NCBI GenBank assembly: GCA_937974465.1 | Contig: CALJWY010000047.1 | Span: forward strand, 1 to 7,387 | Reading direction: 5' to 3' | Source of the DNA: an uncultured Lysobacterales bacterium | Lineage (GTDB): Bacteria > Pseudomonadota > Gammaproteobacteria > Xanthomonadales > SZUA-36 | Length of the DNA: 7,387 nucleotides | Shown: piece after piece, positions 1 through 4,921 of the stretch | How the letters are laid out: each line of letters begins with the position of its first letter | How positions within the stretch are numbered: the first letter of the stretch is position 1 | The notes under the pieces: model-generated | What the model saw: the letters and a program-made list of their open reading frames with translations, nothing else | Databases searched by the model: none | Told to the model about the DNA's origin: nothing | Translations under genes and position numbers: made by a program

Positions 1-852
1 TATGATCTCCCGACGATGATATTCCAGCGATTGCCTGATCGTGTCAGCATCGACATTGGGGTTGCCGTCCATGTCGCCACCCACCCAGGAACCAAAGTGC
101 AGCAGGGAAGGTAATGCCAAGTTCTGTGCGCCGGGCCAGCATGACTCAAGGGCGCTGCGGAGGCTTTCATAAAAAGGAGGTACGATTCTGTATAGCACGT
201 CGGTGAGATAGAACAATACATGCTCCATCTCGTTTCTGACCGAGAGCTTCTGGTCCGGGTACATCTCTGTTTGCCAATTGCTGGTAACCGCAGCCCGTAC
301 GCGCTCAAGTGCAGCGTATTCTTCATCCGGCGTTCTCGTAGAATCCAGTCGGTCTACCAATCTGCGCAGTATCAACTGTTCCTTTTCCAACAGGGTACGC
401 CGCGTGGCTTCGGTGGGGTGGGCTGTCATCACCGGTTCAATCGTCAGCCGGTTGAGTTCCTGCATCACTTCATCCAGCGTAAATGTGTCAAATTCACGCA
501 TCACCGCCAATAGTCCGGCTGGTTGCGCCTTGATTCCCCGTCTCAGGTAATCCCTGCGACGGCGTATGCGGTGTACTTTTTCTGCCAGGTTGACCACCTG
601 GAAATAGGTTGTAAATGCACGTATCAGACGCCCGGCGTCAACCACATTCATGCTGCTTAACAATGTATCCAACTCGCCTGATGCGTTGCTGTCACCCTCA
701 CGCCGTTGAATGGCGGTGCGTCGAACAGCTTCTACCAATCGCAAAAACTCTGGCCCTTGCTGTTCCGCCAGCATTTCGCCCACGAGTGTGCCAAGCACCC
801 GCACATCCTCACTCAGGGGCTTGTCTTTTTCAGGGAATTGGATATCGCGCAT
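1..852 (-). CDS. ppc: Phosphoenolpyruvate carboxylase, N-terminal part (cut by window edge)
   Basis: This cytoplasmic enzyme carboxylates phosphoenolpyruvate with bicarbonate to oxaloacetate and so refills the TCA cycle. Exactly 284 codons are visible, against about 880-930 for the family, so the C-terminal two thirds lie to the left of the window. The family signature VMTAHPTEATRRT lies at residues 141-153, with the catalytic His at 145. A second conserved block, FGSWVGGDMDGNPNV, lies at about 253-267. The first ATG after an in-frame stop (877-879) is at 852, giving MRDIQFPEKD; no strong Shine-Dalgarno precedes it, and an in-frame TTG at 876 is a weaker alternative. The second block usually reads GGDRDGNP, and here Met replaces the Arg. 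The frame is intact. The gene lies 170 bp downstream of the acyl-CoA dehydrogenase gene on the same strand and is probably transcribed on its own. The family call is near certain. Confidence 0.96.
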   Translation of the reverse strand, partial: MRDIQFPEKDKPLSEDVRVLGTLVGEMLAEQQGPEFLRLVEAVRRTAIQRREGDSNASGELDTLLSSMNVVDAGRLIRAFTTYFQVVNLAEKVHRIRRRRDYLRRGIKAQPAGLLAVMREFDTFTLDEVMQELNRLTIEPVMTAHPTEATRRTLLEKEQLILRRLVDRLDSTRTPDEEYAALERVRAAVTSNWQTEMYPDQKLSVRNEMEHVLFYLTDVLYRIVPPFYESLRSALESCWPGAQNLALPSLLHFGSWVGGDMDGNPNVDADTIRQSLEYHRREII

Positions 853-1022
853 GCTTAGAACCCGGTTAGATTTCAATTAAAGAGATTAGAATAACCTAAC
901 AGGGTCAGTTTATATCTGAAAAATATCAGTTGCCGAGCCGCATTGCGCCTTTTCCCTGGTTTTGCCGGCTTTTTGTGTCCATGAGCAAACCCTGTACAAA
1001 CACCCGGGAACAATATCAGCCA
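853..1022. other. Intergenic spacer between the ACAD gene and ppc
   Basis: No gene is visible here. The spacer should hold the 3' end of the ACAD transcript and the ppc promoter, both read on the minus strand. I found no promoter with two good hexamers. It does hold A/T-rich short dyads around 903-930 (TCAG/CTGA elements) and an imperfect AGCCG/CGGCT pairing with a long loop near 935-972, none strong enough to call. Confidence 0.5.
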
Positions 1023-2282
1023 TCAAGGCAGGGGGTGATCTGAGGTGCGTTCCAGGTAACTGGCCATCTTCAATGGATTATCCCGGCTTTCTTTAATTTC
1101 CAGCCGTGCAATTGTTTGCAGGTGGACTTCATCCGGTCCGTCCGCATAACGCAAAACCCTGCCTGCGGTATAAAGGTCCGCAAGCGGTGTATCAGGACTG
1201 ACACCCATCGCTCCAAATACCTGCATCGCCCTGTCAGCAATCGTGGTAAGCAAGGTCGGCGTTATAACCTTTATCATCGATATCTCTTTGCGTGCCGCCT
1301 TGGCTCCGAACTGGTCAATCAACGAGGCTGACTTGAACACCAACAGTCGGGCCTGCTCAATTTCAATCCGCGAACGTGCGATCCACTCGCTGATTGCACC
1401 GTGTTGATACAGGTATTTGCCAAAGCTCTTACGCTCCTGCGAACGGGCCACCATGAGCTCCAGGCATACTTCAGACATACCTATTGCCCGCATGCAGTGG
1501 TGAATTCGTCCCGGGCCGAGGCGCGCCTGGGCGATCATGAATCCATCACCCTCCTGCGCAATCAGATTGTCGGCGGGAACCCTGACATCTCGAAAAAGGA
1601 CCTCGGCATGTCCTTCAGGAGAATGGTGGTTGAGCGTTGAAATATTGCGCACGATTTCAACTCCGGGGGTATCCATCGGTACCAGCAGCATGGACTGCTG
1701 ACGGTGTCTTTCAGCATCTGGATCGGTTTTCCCCATGACGATAAAGAGCTTGCAATTGGGGTGATTGGCATTGGTGATAAACCACTTTCGGCCGTTGATC
1801 ACGTAATCATTGCCATCACGGCGGATGCTGGTTTGAATGTTGGTGGCATCCGATGACGCCACGTCGGGCTCTGTCATCGCAAATGCTGAGCGAATTTCAC
1901 CATTGAGCAGGGGTTCAAGCCACTCCTTCCTTTGCGCATCCGTGGCGAACAGGTGCAGCACTTCCATATTGCCTGTATCAGGCGCACTGCAGTTGAAAAC
2001 CTCGGATGCCCAGGGCACCCGGCCCATAATTTCAGCAAGCGGCGCATATTCCAGGTTCGTCAATCTGGTGCCCGGTTCATCATCGCGCAAATGTGGTAAA
2101 AAAAGATTCCACAAACCCTCGGATCTGGCGATGTTTTTCAGGTCTTCCATAAAGGAGACCGGGTAATTCCCTGCGCGGACCTCGTCGTTCCACAGCCCGA
2201 TGCGTGGCACGATGTAATCGTCCATGAACTCATTTAGCCGGGTGGCCAGGCGCTTGCTTGTCGCGCTTAAGGAAAAGTCCAT
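1023..2282 (-). CDS. Acyl-CoA dehydrogenase, ACAD10/ACAD11-like family
   Basis: This is a 419-residue FAD-dependent acyl-CoA dehydrogenase, close to the usual family length. Visible family blocks are FAMTEPDVASSDATNI (134-149, flavin/substrate-binding loop), KWFITNANHPNC (166-177), GDGFMIAQARLGPGR (245-259), RKSFGKYLYQHGAISEW (284-300) and the C-terminal VLRYADGPDEVH (376-387). In classic ACADs such as MCAD the catalytic Glu sits in a YEGT motif; aligned by eye, that position here is Asp381 in ADGPDEVH, the form seen in ACAD10/ACAD11-type enzymes. Family members remove phosphate from 4-phosphoacyl-CoA or oxidise branched or long acyl-CoA; the true substrate is unknown. The ATG at 2282 is chosen because AGGAGA (2288-2293) lies 5 nt upstream. 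A further in-frame ATG at 2309 would add nine residues (MMLHQQETD) but has no such site. A kinase gene of the partner family lies upstream on the same strand. Confidence 0.93.
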   Translation of the reverse strand: MDFSLSATSKRLATRLNEFMDDYIVPRIGLWNDEVRAGNYPVSFMEDLKNIARSEGLWNLFLPHLRDDEPGTRLTNLEYAPLAEIMGRVPWASEVFNCSAPDTGNMEVLHLFATDAQRKEWLEPLLNGEIRSAFAMTEPDVASSDATNIQTSIRRDGNDYVINGRKWFITNANHPNCKLFIVMGKTDPDAERHRQQSMLLVPMDTPGVEIVRNISTLNHHSPEGHAEVLFRDVRVPADNLIAQEGDGFMIAQARLGPGRIHHCMRAIGMSEVCLELMVARSQERKSFGKYLYQHGAISEWIARSRIEIEQARLLVFKSASLIDQFGAKAARKEISMIKVITPTLLTTIADRAMQVFGAMGVSPDTPLADLYTAGRVLRYADGPDEVHLQTIARLEIKESRDNPLKMASYLERTSDHPLP

Positions 2283-2287
2283 ATCAG

Positions 2288-2293
2288 TCTCCT
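2288..2293 (-). promoter_or_regulatory. Shine-Dalgarno site that fixes the ACAD start
   Basis: Read on the minus strand this is AGGAGA, followed by 5 nt and then the ATG at 2282. It argues for the start giving MDFSLSATSK over the longer reading frame from 2309. Confidence 0.75.
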
Positions 2294-2319
2294 GTTGATG
2301 AAGCATCATCTCATTTTAC

Positions 2320-2347
2320 GAGCCACGAGAGCACGACAGTGCGGCTC
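2320..2347 (-). other. Stem-loop in the presumed 5' leader of the ACAD gene
   Basis: On the minus strand GAGCC-G-CAC pairs with GTGGCTC, giving about 7-8 bp with one bulged G. An alternative inner hairpin, GCAC-TGTC-GTGC, lies inside it. It ends 27 nt before the Shine-Dalgarno site of the ACAD gene. It has no U-tract, so it is not a normal terminator. It may affect message stability or translation, but this is inference from base pairing alone. Confidence 0.35.
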
Positions 2348-2376
2348 ATCCCGGGGTCATATTCGATCGGGTTTTC

Positions 2377-2405
2377 AGTATAAGCCTTTCAGCGCGGACC
2401 TTAAA
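2377..2405 (-). promoter_or_regulatory. Weak candidate promoter for the ACAD gene
   Basis: On the minus strand TATACT (2377-2382) is a good -10 hexamer. A poor -35 match, TTTAAG (2400-2405), lies 17 nt upstream. A start near 2370 would give a leader of about 88 nt that includes the 2320-2347 stem-loop. It would allow the dehydrogenase to be expressed apart from the upstream kinase gene. Confidence 0.3.
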
Positions 2406-2409
2406 ATAT

Positions 2410-2439
2410 AAAGCCTGGCGATTGGCCATAATTGGCTTT
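2410..2439 (-). terminator. Candidate weak terminator or attenuator after the kinase gene
   Basis: AAAGCC (2410-2415) pairs with GGCTTT (2434-2439), and inside it TGGC (2416-2419) pairs with GCCA (2425-2428) around a 5-nt loop, leaving a 5-nt bulge. On the minus strand the stem is followed by an A/T run containing TTTT. The hairpin begins 28 nt beyond the kinase stop codon. The bulge and an imperfect T-run make it leaky at best, so read-through into the ACAD gene remains possible. The plus strand also ends in TTTT, so the element could work in both directions. Confidence 0.35.
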
Positions 2440-2466
2440 TGCGGACGGTCCCGTGTCTTTTAAATG

Positions 2467-3516
2467 TTAAGCATTGTGCGGTGCGCCGGTTATTTCCAGG
2501 GCCATTTCAGCAAGCACCGGCACCATCGCGCCGACGGCAGCAGCTTTTTCATGCGAGGCGTTCCCCTGAATCGCACGTTTGGCTACGCCCTGGGCAATCG
2601 CTGCCAGCCTGAAGAAACTAAACGCCAGGTAGAAATCCCAGTTCTCAATTGTGGAGATACCCATGCTCTTGCAATAGGCGGAGACATAAGCTTTTTCATC
2701 GGGAATGCCCAGCTTGTCGATATCAATTCCCCTGAGTCCGGACATGACGGTTGGATCGTCGTTGTGTGGGAGCCGTAACGCCATACATTGATAGGCCAGG
2801 TCAGCATAAGGGTGTCCGAGTGTAGAGAGCTCCCAGTCCAGAACAGCGATGATCCTGGGTTCGTCTTTCGCAAACATGAGGTTATCGAGACGATAATCGC
2901 CGTGTACGAGAGAAACTTTTCCGTCATCAGGAGGGATGTTAGTGTTCAACCAGTCGATCAGTTTGTCCATTGCAGAAATAGTAGACAGCTCTGATGCCCT
3001 GTATTGTTTTGTCCAGCGGCCGGTCTGTCTCTGGAAATAGTTTCCTGGATAGCCATAGTCCAAAAGCCCGGCTTTCTCAATATCAACACTGTGAATAGCC
3101 GTTAGAACGCGGTTCATTTCCGCGTACATAGCACTCCGTCTTGCGTTATCCGGCACTTCGGGAAGTGTGGGGCCCCAGAATACGTCGCCATCGCAGTATT
3201 CCATTACATAGAACATGGTGCCGATCACATCAGTGTTTTCACACAGGTGATAGACATCTGCGACCGGGACGTCCGTGCTGCTCAATGCATGCAGCACCCG
3301 GTACTCCCGGTCAACGGCATGCGCGGACTTTAGTATCTTTCCTGGTGGCTGGCGTCTGAGGACATAAACCCCGGAGTTGGCTTTTAACTTGAACGTGGGG
3401 TTTGACTGACCATCGGGAAACTTCTCCAGCGTAATCGGCCCTTGAAACCCTGGAATGGAGGCTTCGAGGTATGTTGCCAACGTACCTGGATCAAGGCTAT
3501 TGTCTGCTGTCATCAT
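2467..3516 (-). CDS. APH-fold phosphotransferase (ACAD11-type kinase, possible hydroxyacyl-CoA kinase)
   Basis: This is a 349-residue cytoplasmic kinase-like protein of the aminoglycoside phosphotransferase (APH) superfamily. Key blocks are the nucleotide loop GQSNPTFKL (36-44), YVLRRQPPGK (51-60), the catalytic loop VHGDYRLDN (204-212, base Asp207 and Asn212), and the metal-binding LDWELSTLGHPYADLAY (226-242, Asp227). The lead-in IPGFQGPITLEKF and the SAHAVDREYRV block match the family fused to ACAD domains in animal ACAD11 and the LvaA kinase of levulinate catabolism, not drug-resistance enzymes. The likely role is ATP-dependent phosphorylation of the 4-hydroxyl of a hydroxyacyl-CoA, supplying the neighbouring ACAD; this rests on family and neighbourhood. 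The start is uncertain: tandem ATGs at 3516 and 3513 fit family N-termini, while a TTG at 3546 would add ten residues. No ideal Shine-Dalgarno precedes any of them. It lies 184 bp from the ACAD start. Confidence 0.9.
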   Translation of the reverse strand: MMTADNSLDPGTLATYLEASIPGFQGPITLEKFPDGQSNPTFKLKANSGVYVLRRQPPGKILKSAHAVDREYRVLHALSSTDVPVADVYHLCENTDVIGTMFYVMEYCDGDVFWGPTLPEVPDNARRSAMYAEMNRVLTAIHSVDIEKAGLLDYGYPGNYFQRQTGRWTKQYRASELSTISAMDKLIDWLNTNIPPDDGKVSLVHGDYRLDNLMFAKDEPRIIAVLDWELSTLGHPYADLAYQCMALRLPHNDDPTVMSGLRGIDIDKLGIPDEKAYVSAYCKSMGISTIENWDFYLAFSFFRLAAIAQGVAKRAIQGNASHEKAAAVGAMVPVLAEMALEITGAPHNA

Positions 3517-3535
3517 CCTGTTTACCCGGCTTGTA

Positions 3536-3571
3536 TTAAAAGACAAGCATCTTAAATTTGATTGGCGTCAT
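3536..3571 (-). CDS. Candidate 11-residue leader ORF upstream of the kinase gene
   Basis: On the minus strand a GGAGA site (3575-3579) sits 3 nt before an ATG at 3571. The ATG opens a short ORF encoding MTPIKFKMLVF and stopping at TAA (3536-3538). The stop lies 19 nt before the preferred kinase start at 3516, in a different frame. The Shine-Dalgarno site is better than the one at the kinase itself, so the ORF may couple translation to the kinase or act as a leader peptide. It could also be chance. Confidence 0.25.
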   Translation of the reverse strand: MTPIKFKMLVF

Positions 3572-3689
3572 GTTTCTCCAGCTTACCAACCGGTTGCGCG
3601 TTGCGAATTGCAGCAGCAGTTGAATGATGGAGACTGGATTTTACTCGATCCGCTGAATTAAATTTTGAAAGCCCATACAATGCATCCCT
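3547..3689. other. Divergent intergenic region between the kinase gene and surE
   Basis: This 143-bp spacer must carry divergent promoters. For the minus strand, TAAAAT (3638-3643) is a reasonable -10 without a clear -35. For the plus strand, TACAAT (3676-3681) is a good -10, with only CTGAAT at the right spacing as -35. A perfect 10-bp palindrome, CAACCGGTTG (3587-3596), lies between them and could be an operator half, but such a site is not rare by chance. Confidence 0.4.
3676..3681 (+). promoter_or_regulatory. Candidate -10 element of surE
   Basis: TACAAT matches five of six consensus bases and ends 8 nt before the surE ATG at 3690. Transcription would then start at or within a base or two of the ATG. 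No Shine-Dalgarno lies before the ATG, which fits a leaderless message. The -35 match is weak, so confidence is low. Confidence 0.3.
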
Positions 3690-4613
3690 ATGAAAATTTC
3701 AAACCTCGTAAATCACGCGCTGCGCGTTGCCCTGATGGGTGCTGGTCTGGTGCTGTTTGCTTGCACGACACAAACTGTTGGCGGCGAGACAACACCCCTG
3801 AACATTTTGCTCACCAACGATGACGGGTATGACACGCCGGGTATTAAAGCTGTTCGCTCAGCCCTGCTCGAGGCGGGGCATGATGTGACCCTGGTGGCTC
3901 CCCTGAAAAATCAGAGCAGCAGTGGGGCGCGAGTGACTTCCAGTGGTACGCTTGACTATATGGAGCACTCAAAGGGTGTCTGGTCTGTTGACGGCTCTCC
4001 GGCAGATTCGGTACTGGTTGGCTTGTTGCATATCATGAAAGAGGATACGCCGGCCCTGGTGGTATCAGGCGCCAATTTCGGGCAAAACCCCGGCTATGCC
4101 ATTAATTCAGGAACTGTCGGTGCCGCAACGGTTGCGATGTACGCAGGGTTCCCGGCTATTGCTGTTTCAGTTGCTGTTGATTTTTCTGAAGTGGCCGCTG
4201 AACCCTATCCGTTCCCGAGTACACTTAGAGCGTTTCCCGGTGCTGCTGCAATGATTGTGGGTCTTATTGAAGATTTACAGGAAACAAGAGCTGATAATGG
4301 TGATTTGCTACCCCCGCACATGATCTTGAATGTCAACTACCCCGCTTTAAGCACTGAAGAAATTAAAGGCATCACGGTGGTGCCTGCGGCACGGACTTCC
4401 GGGGTCCTGTTTGACTATGAGGAAACCGGCGAAACAGGACAGCTCAAGGTCCGGGTGCAACCGATAGCCCCACAAGAAGCAGGTAGTACTGACGCAGACT
4501 GGCAAATGCTTGGCGCAGGTTTTGTCACCATCAGCGTCCTGGATGGCGATTGGGATGCAGGACAGTCGTTACGTGAGAGTATCTCAGCAAGGCTGTCAGC
4601 ATCCGGGCAGTGA
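3690..4613 (+). CDS. surE: SurE-family 5'/3'-nucleotidase (phosphatase) with lipoprotein signal peptide
   Basis: SurE proteins are metal-dependent phosphatases that hydrolyse nucleoside 5'- and 3'-monophosphates and some other phosphoesters. This one has 307 residues, against about 250 for the cytoplasmic housekeeping form. The N-terminus has a hydrophobic run (13-24) ending in the lipobox-like LFAC with Cys25, so it is probably lipidated and held in the envelope. The fold starts at NILLTNDDGYDTPGIKAV (38-55), with metal-binding Asp44 and Asp45. The Ser-rich loop VAPLKNQSSSGARVT is at 69-83. The second active-site segment, SGANFGQNPGYAINSGTVGA, is at 126-145, with the expected metal Asn at 129. 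Normal SurE reads close to GINxGxNlGxDxxYSGTV here; this copy is one residue shorter and lacks the Asp and Tyr. The start at 3690 is the only one that includes the signal peptide. The gene is monocistronic by layout. It is most likely a specialised paralogue, not the rpoS-linked surE. Confidence 0.9.
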   Translation: MKISNLVNHALRVALMGAGLVLFACTTQTVGGETTPLNILLTNDDGYDTPGIKAVRSALLEAGHDVTLVAPLKNQSSSGARVTSSGTLDYMEHSKGVWSVDGSPADSVLVGLLHIMKEDTPALVVSGANFGQNPGYAINSGTVGAATVAMYAGFPAIAVSVAVDFSEVAAEPYPFPSTLRAFPGAAAMIVGLIEDLQETRADNGDLLPPHMILNVNYPALSTEEIKGITVVPAARTSGVLFDYEETGETGQLKVRVQPIAPQEAGSTDADWQMLGAGFVTISVLDGDWDAGQSLRESISARLSASGQ

Positions 4614-4688
4614 TGGGTTAAACAATCTCCGCCCAGACCGGTCTACCTGGTCACTTAGCATGGGCACTATCCGTATTTCATCTTTCCC

Positions 4689-4701
4689 GCACATCATGTG
4701 C
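4689..4701. repeat. Perfect inverted repeat GCACAT-C-ATGTGC
   Basis: Two 6-bp arms flank a single central base. It sits 3 bp before the 4705-4734 stem-loop and about 130 bp upstream of the receptor promoter. It could be a protein-binding site, but its role is unknown. Confidence 0.5.
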
Positions 4702-4704
4702 TTA

Positions 4705-4734
4705 GCCAGGGCAGTTATTTTTGCTCGCCCTGGC
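4705..4734 (+). terminator. Strong stem-loop downstream of surE, candidate terminator
   Basis: GCCAGGGC (4705-4712) pairs perfectly with GCCCTGGC (4727-4734), with a 14-nt loop containing a run of T. AG/CT could add two pairs across a bulged C. A short TTTT run comes only about 10 nt later, so it is not a textbook intrinsic terminator. It is still the best candidate 3' end for the surE message, about 90 nt past the stop codon. It separates that message from the receptor promoter. Confidence 0.45.
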
Positions 4735-4829
4735 AGCAATGTGCTTTTCGCGAGATTCTTCCATAAATTTACAAACGCTCATACGTACCAGATGATGAGT
4801 TTAACGTCCTCTGTGTCTGATTAAAATAC

Positions 4830-4858
4830 TTGAAAGAAGCTACAACATACTGTATGTT
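4830..4858 (+). promoter_or_regulatory. Sigma70-type promoter of the TonB receptor gene
   Basis: TTGAAA (4830-4835, five of six bases of the -35 consensus) is followed by a 17-nt spacer and TATGTT (4853-4858, four of six of the -10 consensus). The transcript would start near 4865 and carry a leader of about 57 nt. The spacing and position make this the best promoter in the window. Confidence 0.55.
4844..4858. promoter_or_regulatory. Palindromic operator candidate over the -10 element
   Basis: AACATAC-T-GTATGTT is a perfect inverted repeat with 7-bp arms and one central base. It covers the -10 hexamer and the end of the spacer of the receptor promoter, where a dimeric repressor would block polymerase. 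It does not resemble the Fur box, so if the receptor is regulated through it, iron via Fur is not the obvious signal. The cognate regulator is not in the window. Confidence 0.45.
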
Positions 4859-4872
4859 CAATTTTGTGGGTA

Positions 4873-4894
4873 CGCGCACCATTTGGGATGCGCG
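4873..4894 (+). other. GC-rich hairpin in the receptor mRNA leader
   Basis: CGCGCA (4873-4878) pairs with TGCGCG (4889-4894) around a 10-nt loop, inside which CC/GG can pair further. It lies in the predicted 5' leader, 18 nt before the Shine-Dalgarno site. It may stabilise the message or tune translation; no riboswitch class is recognised. Confidence 0.35.
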
Positions 4895-4912
4895 CTAAAT
4901 TCGCGTTAAGAC

Positions 4913-4917
4913 GGAGG
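4913..4917 (+). promoter_or_regulatory. Shine-Dalgarno site of the TonB receptor gene
   Basis: GGAGG lies 4 nt before the ATG at 4922. It is the strongest ribosome binding site in the window, and it fixes the start that yields a full signal peptide. Confidence 0.8.
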
Positions 4918-4921
4918 TTTC

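Larger units (their letters stand above)
4614..4921. other. Non-coding region between surE and the TonB receptor gene
   Basis: This 308-bp stretch has no convincing gene. It contains, in order, a 10-bp palindrome AGACCGGTCT (4635-4644), a dyad GCACAT-C-ATGTGC (4689-4701), a strong stem-loop (4705-4734), a promoter with an overlapping palindrome (4830-4858), a GC-rich hairpin (4873-4894) and the receptor's ribosome binding site (4913-4917). Confidence 0.6.

Noticed and set aside
220..869. Plus-strand open frames of 84-97 codons opposite ppc
   Set aside because: They overlap a clear PEP carboxylase frame on the other strand, have arginine/serine-rich unstructured products and no ribosome sites.
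900..975. Possible intrinsic terminator after the ACAD gene (AGCCG/CGGCT pairing, T-runs)
   Set aside because: The stem is only 5 bp with a loop of about 27 nt, and on the minus strand the T-run is about 12 nt away. On the plus strand the T-run is adjacent but there is no gene to terminate.
1116..2166. Antisense and shifted open frames within the ACAD gene
   Set aside because: They are frame shadows of a well-conserved protein, with no recognisable domain.
2464..3359. Open frames of 68-114 codons overlapping the kinase gene
   Set aside because: The kinase frame carries all motifs; these products show no family resemblance.
2467..3516. Aminoglycoside resistance gene
   Set aside because: The APH fold is shared, but the IPGFQGPITLEKF and SAHAVDREYRV blocks and the ACAD neighbour point to the ACAD11-type metabolic kinases.
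3455..3661. Plus-strand 68-codon frame upstream of surE
   Set aside because: It runs antisense to the kinase 5' end, lacks a ribosome site and encodes nothing recognisable.
4510..4824. 104-codon frame running from the end of surE into the spacer
   Set aside because: It starts inside surE in another frame, has no ribosome site, and runs through the stem-loop at 4705-4734.
4844..4858. Fur box at the receptor promoter
   Set aside because: The palindrome AACATAC-T-GTATGTT does not fit the GATAAT-type repeats of a Fur site.
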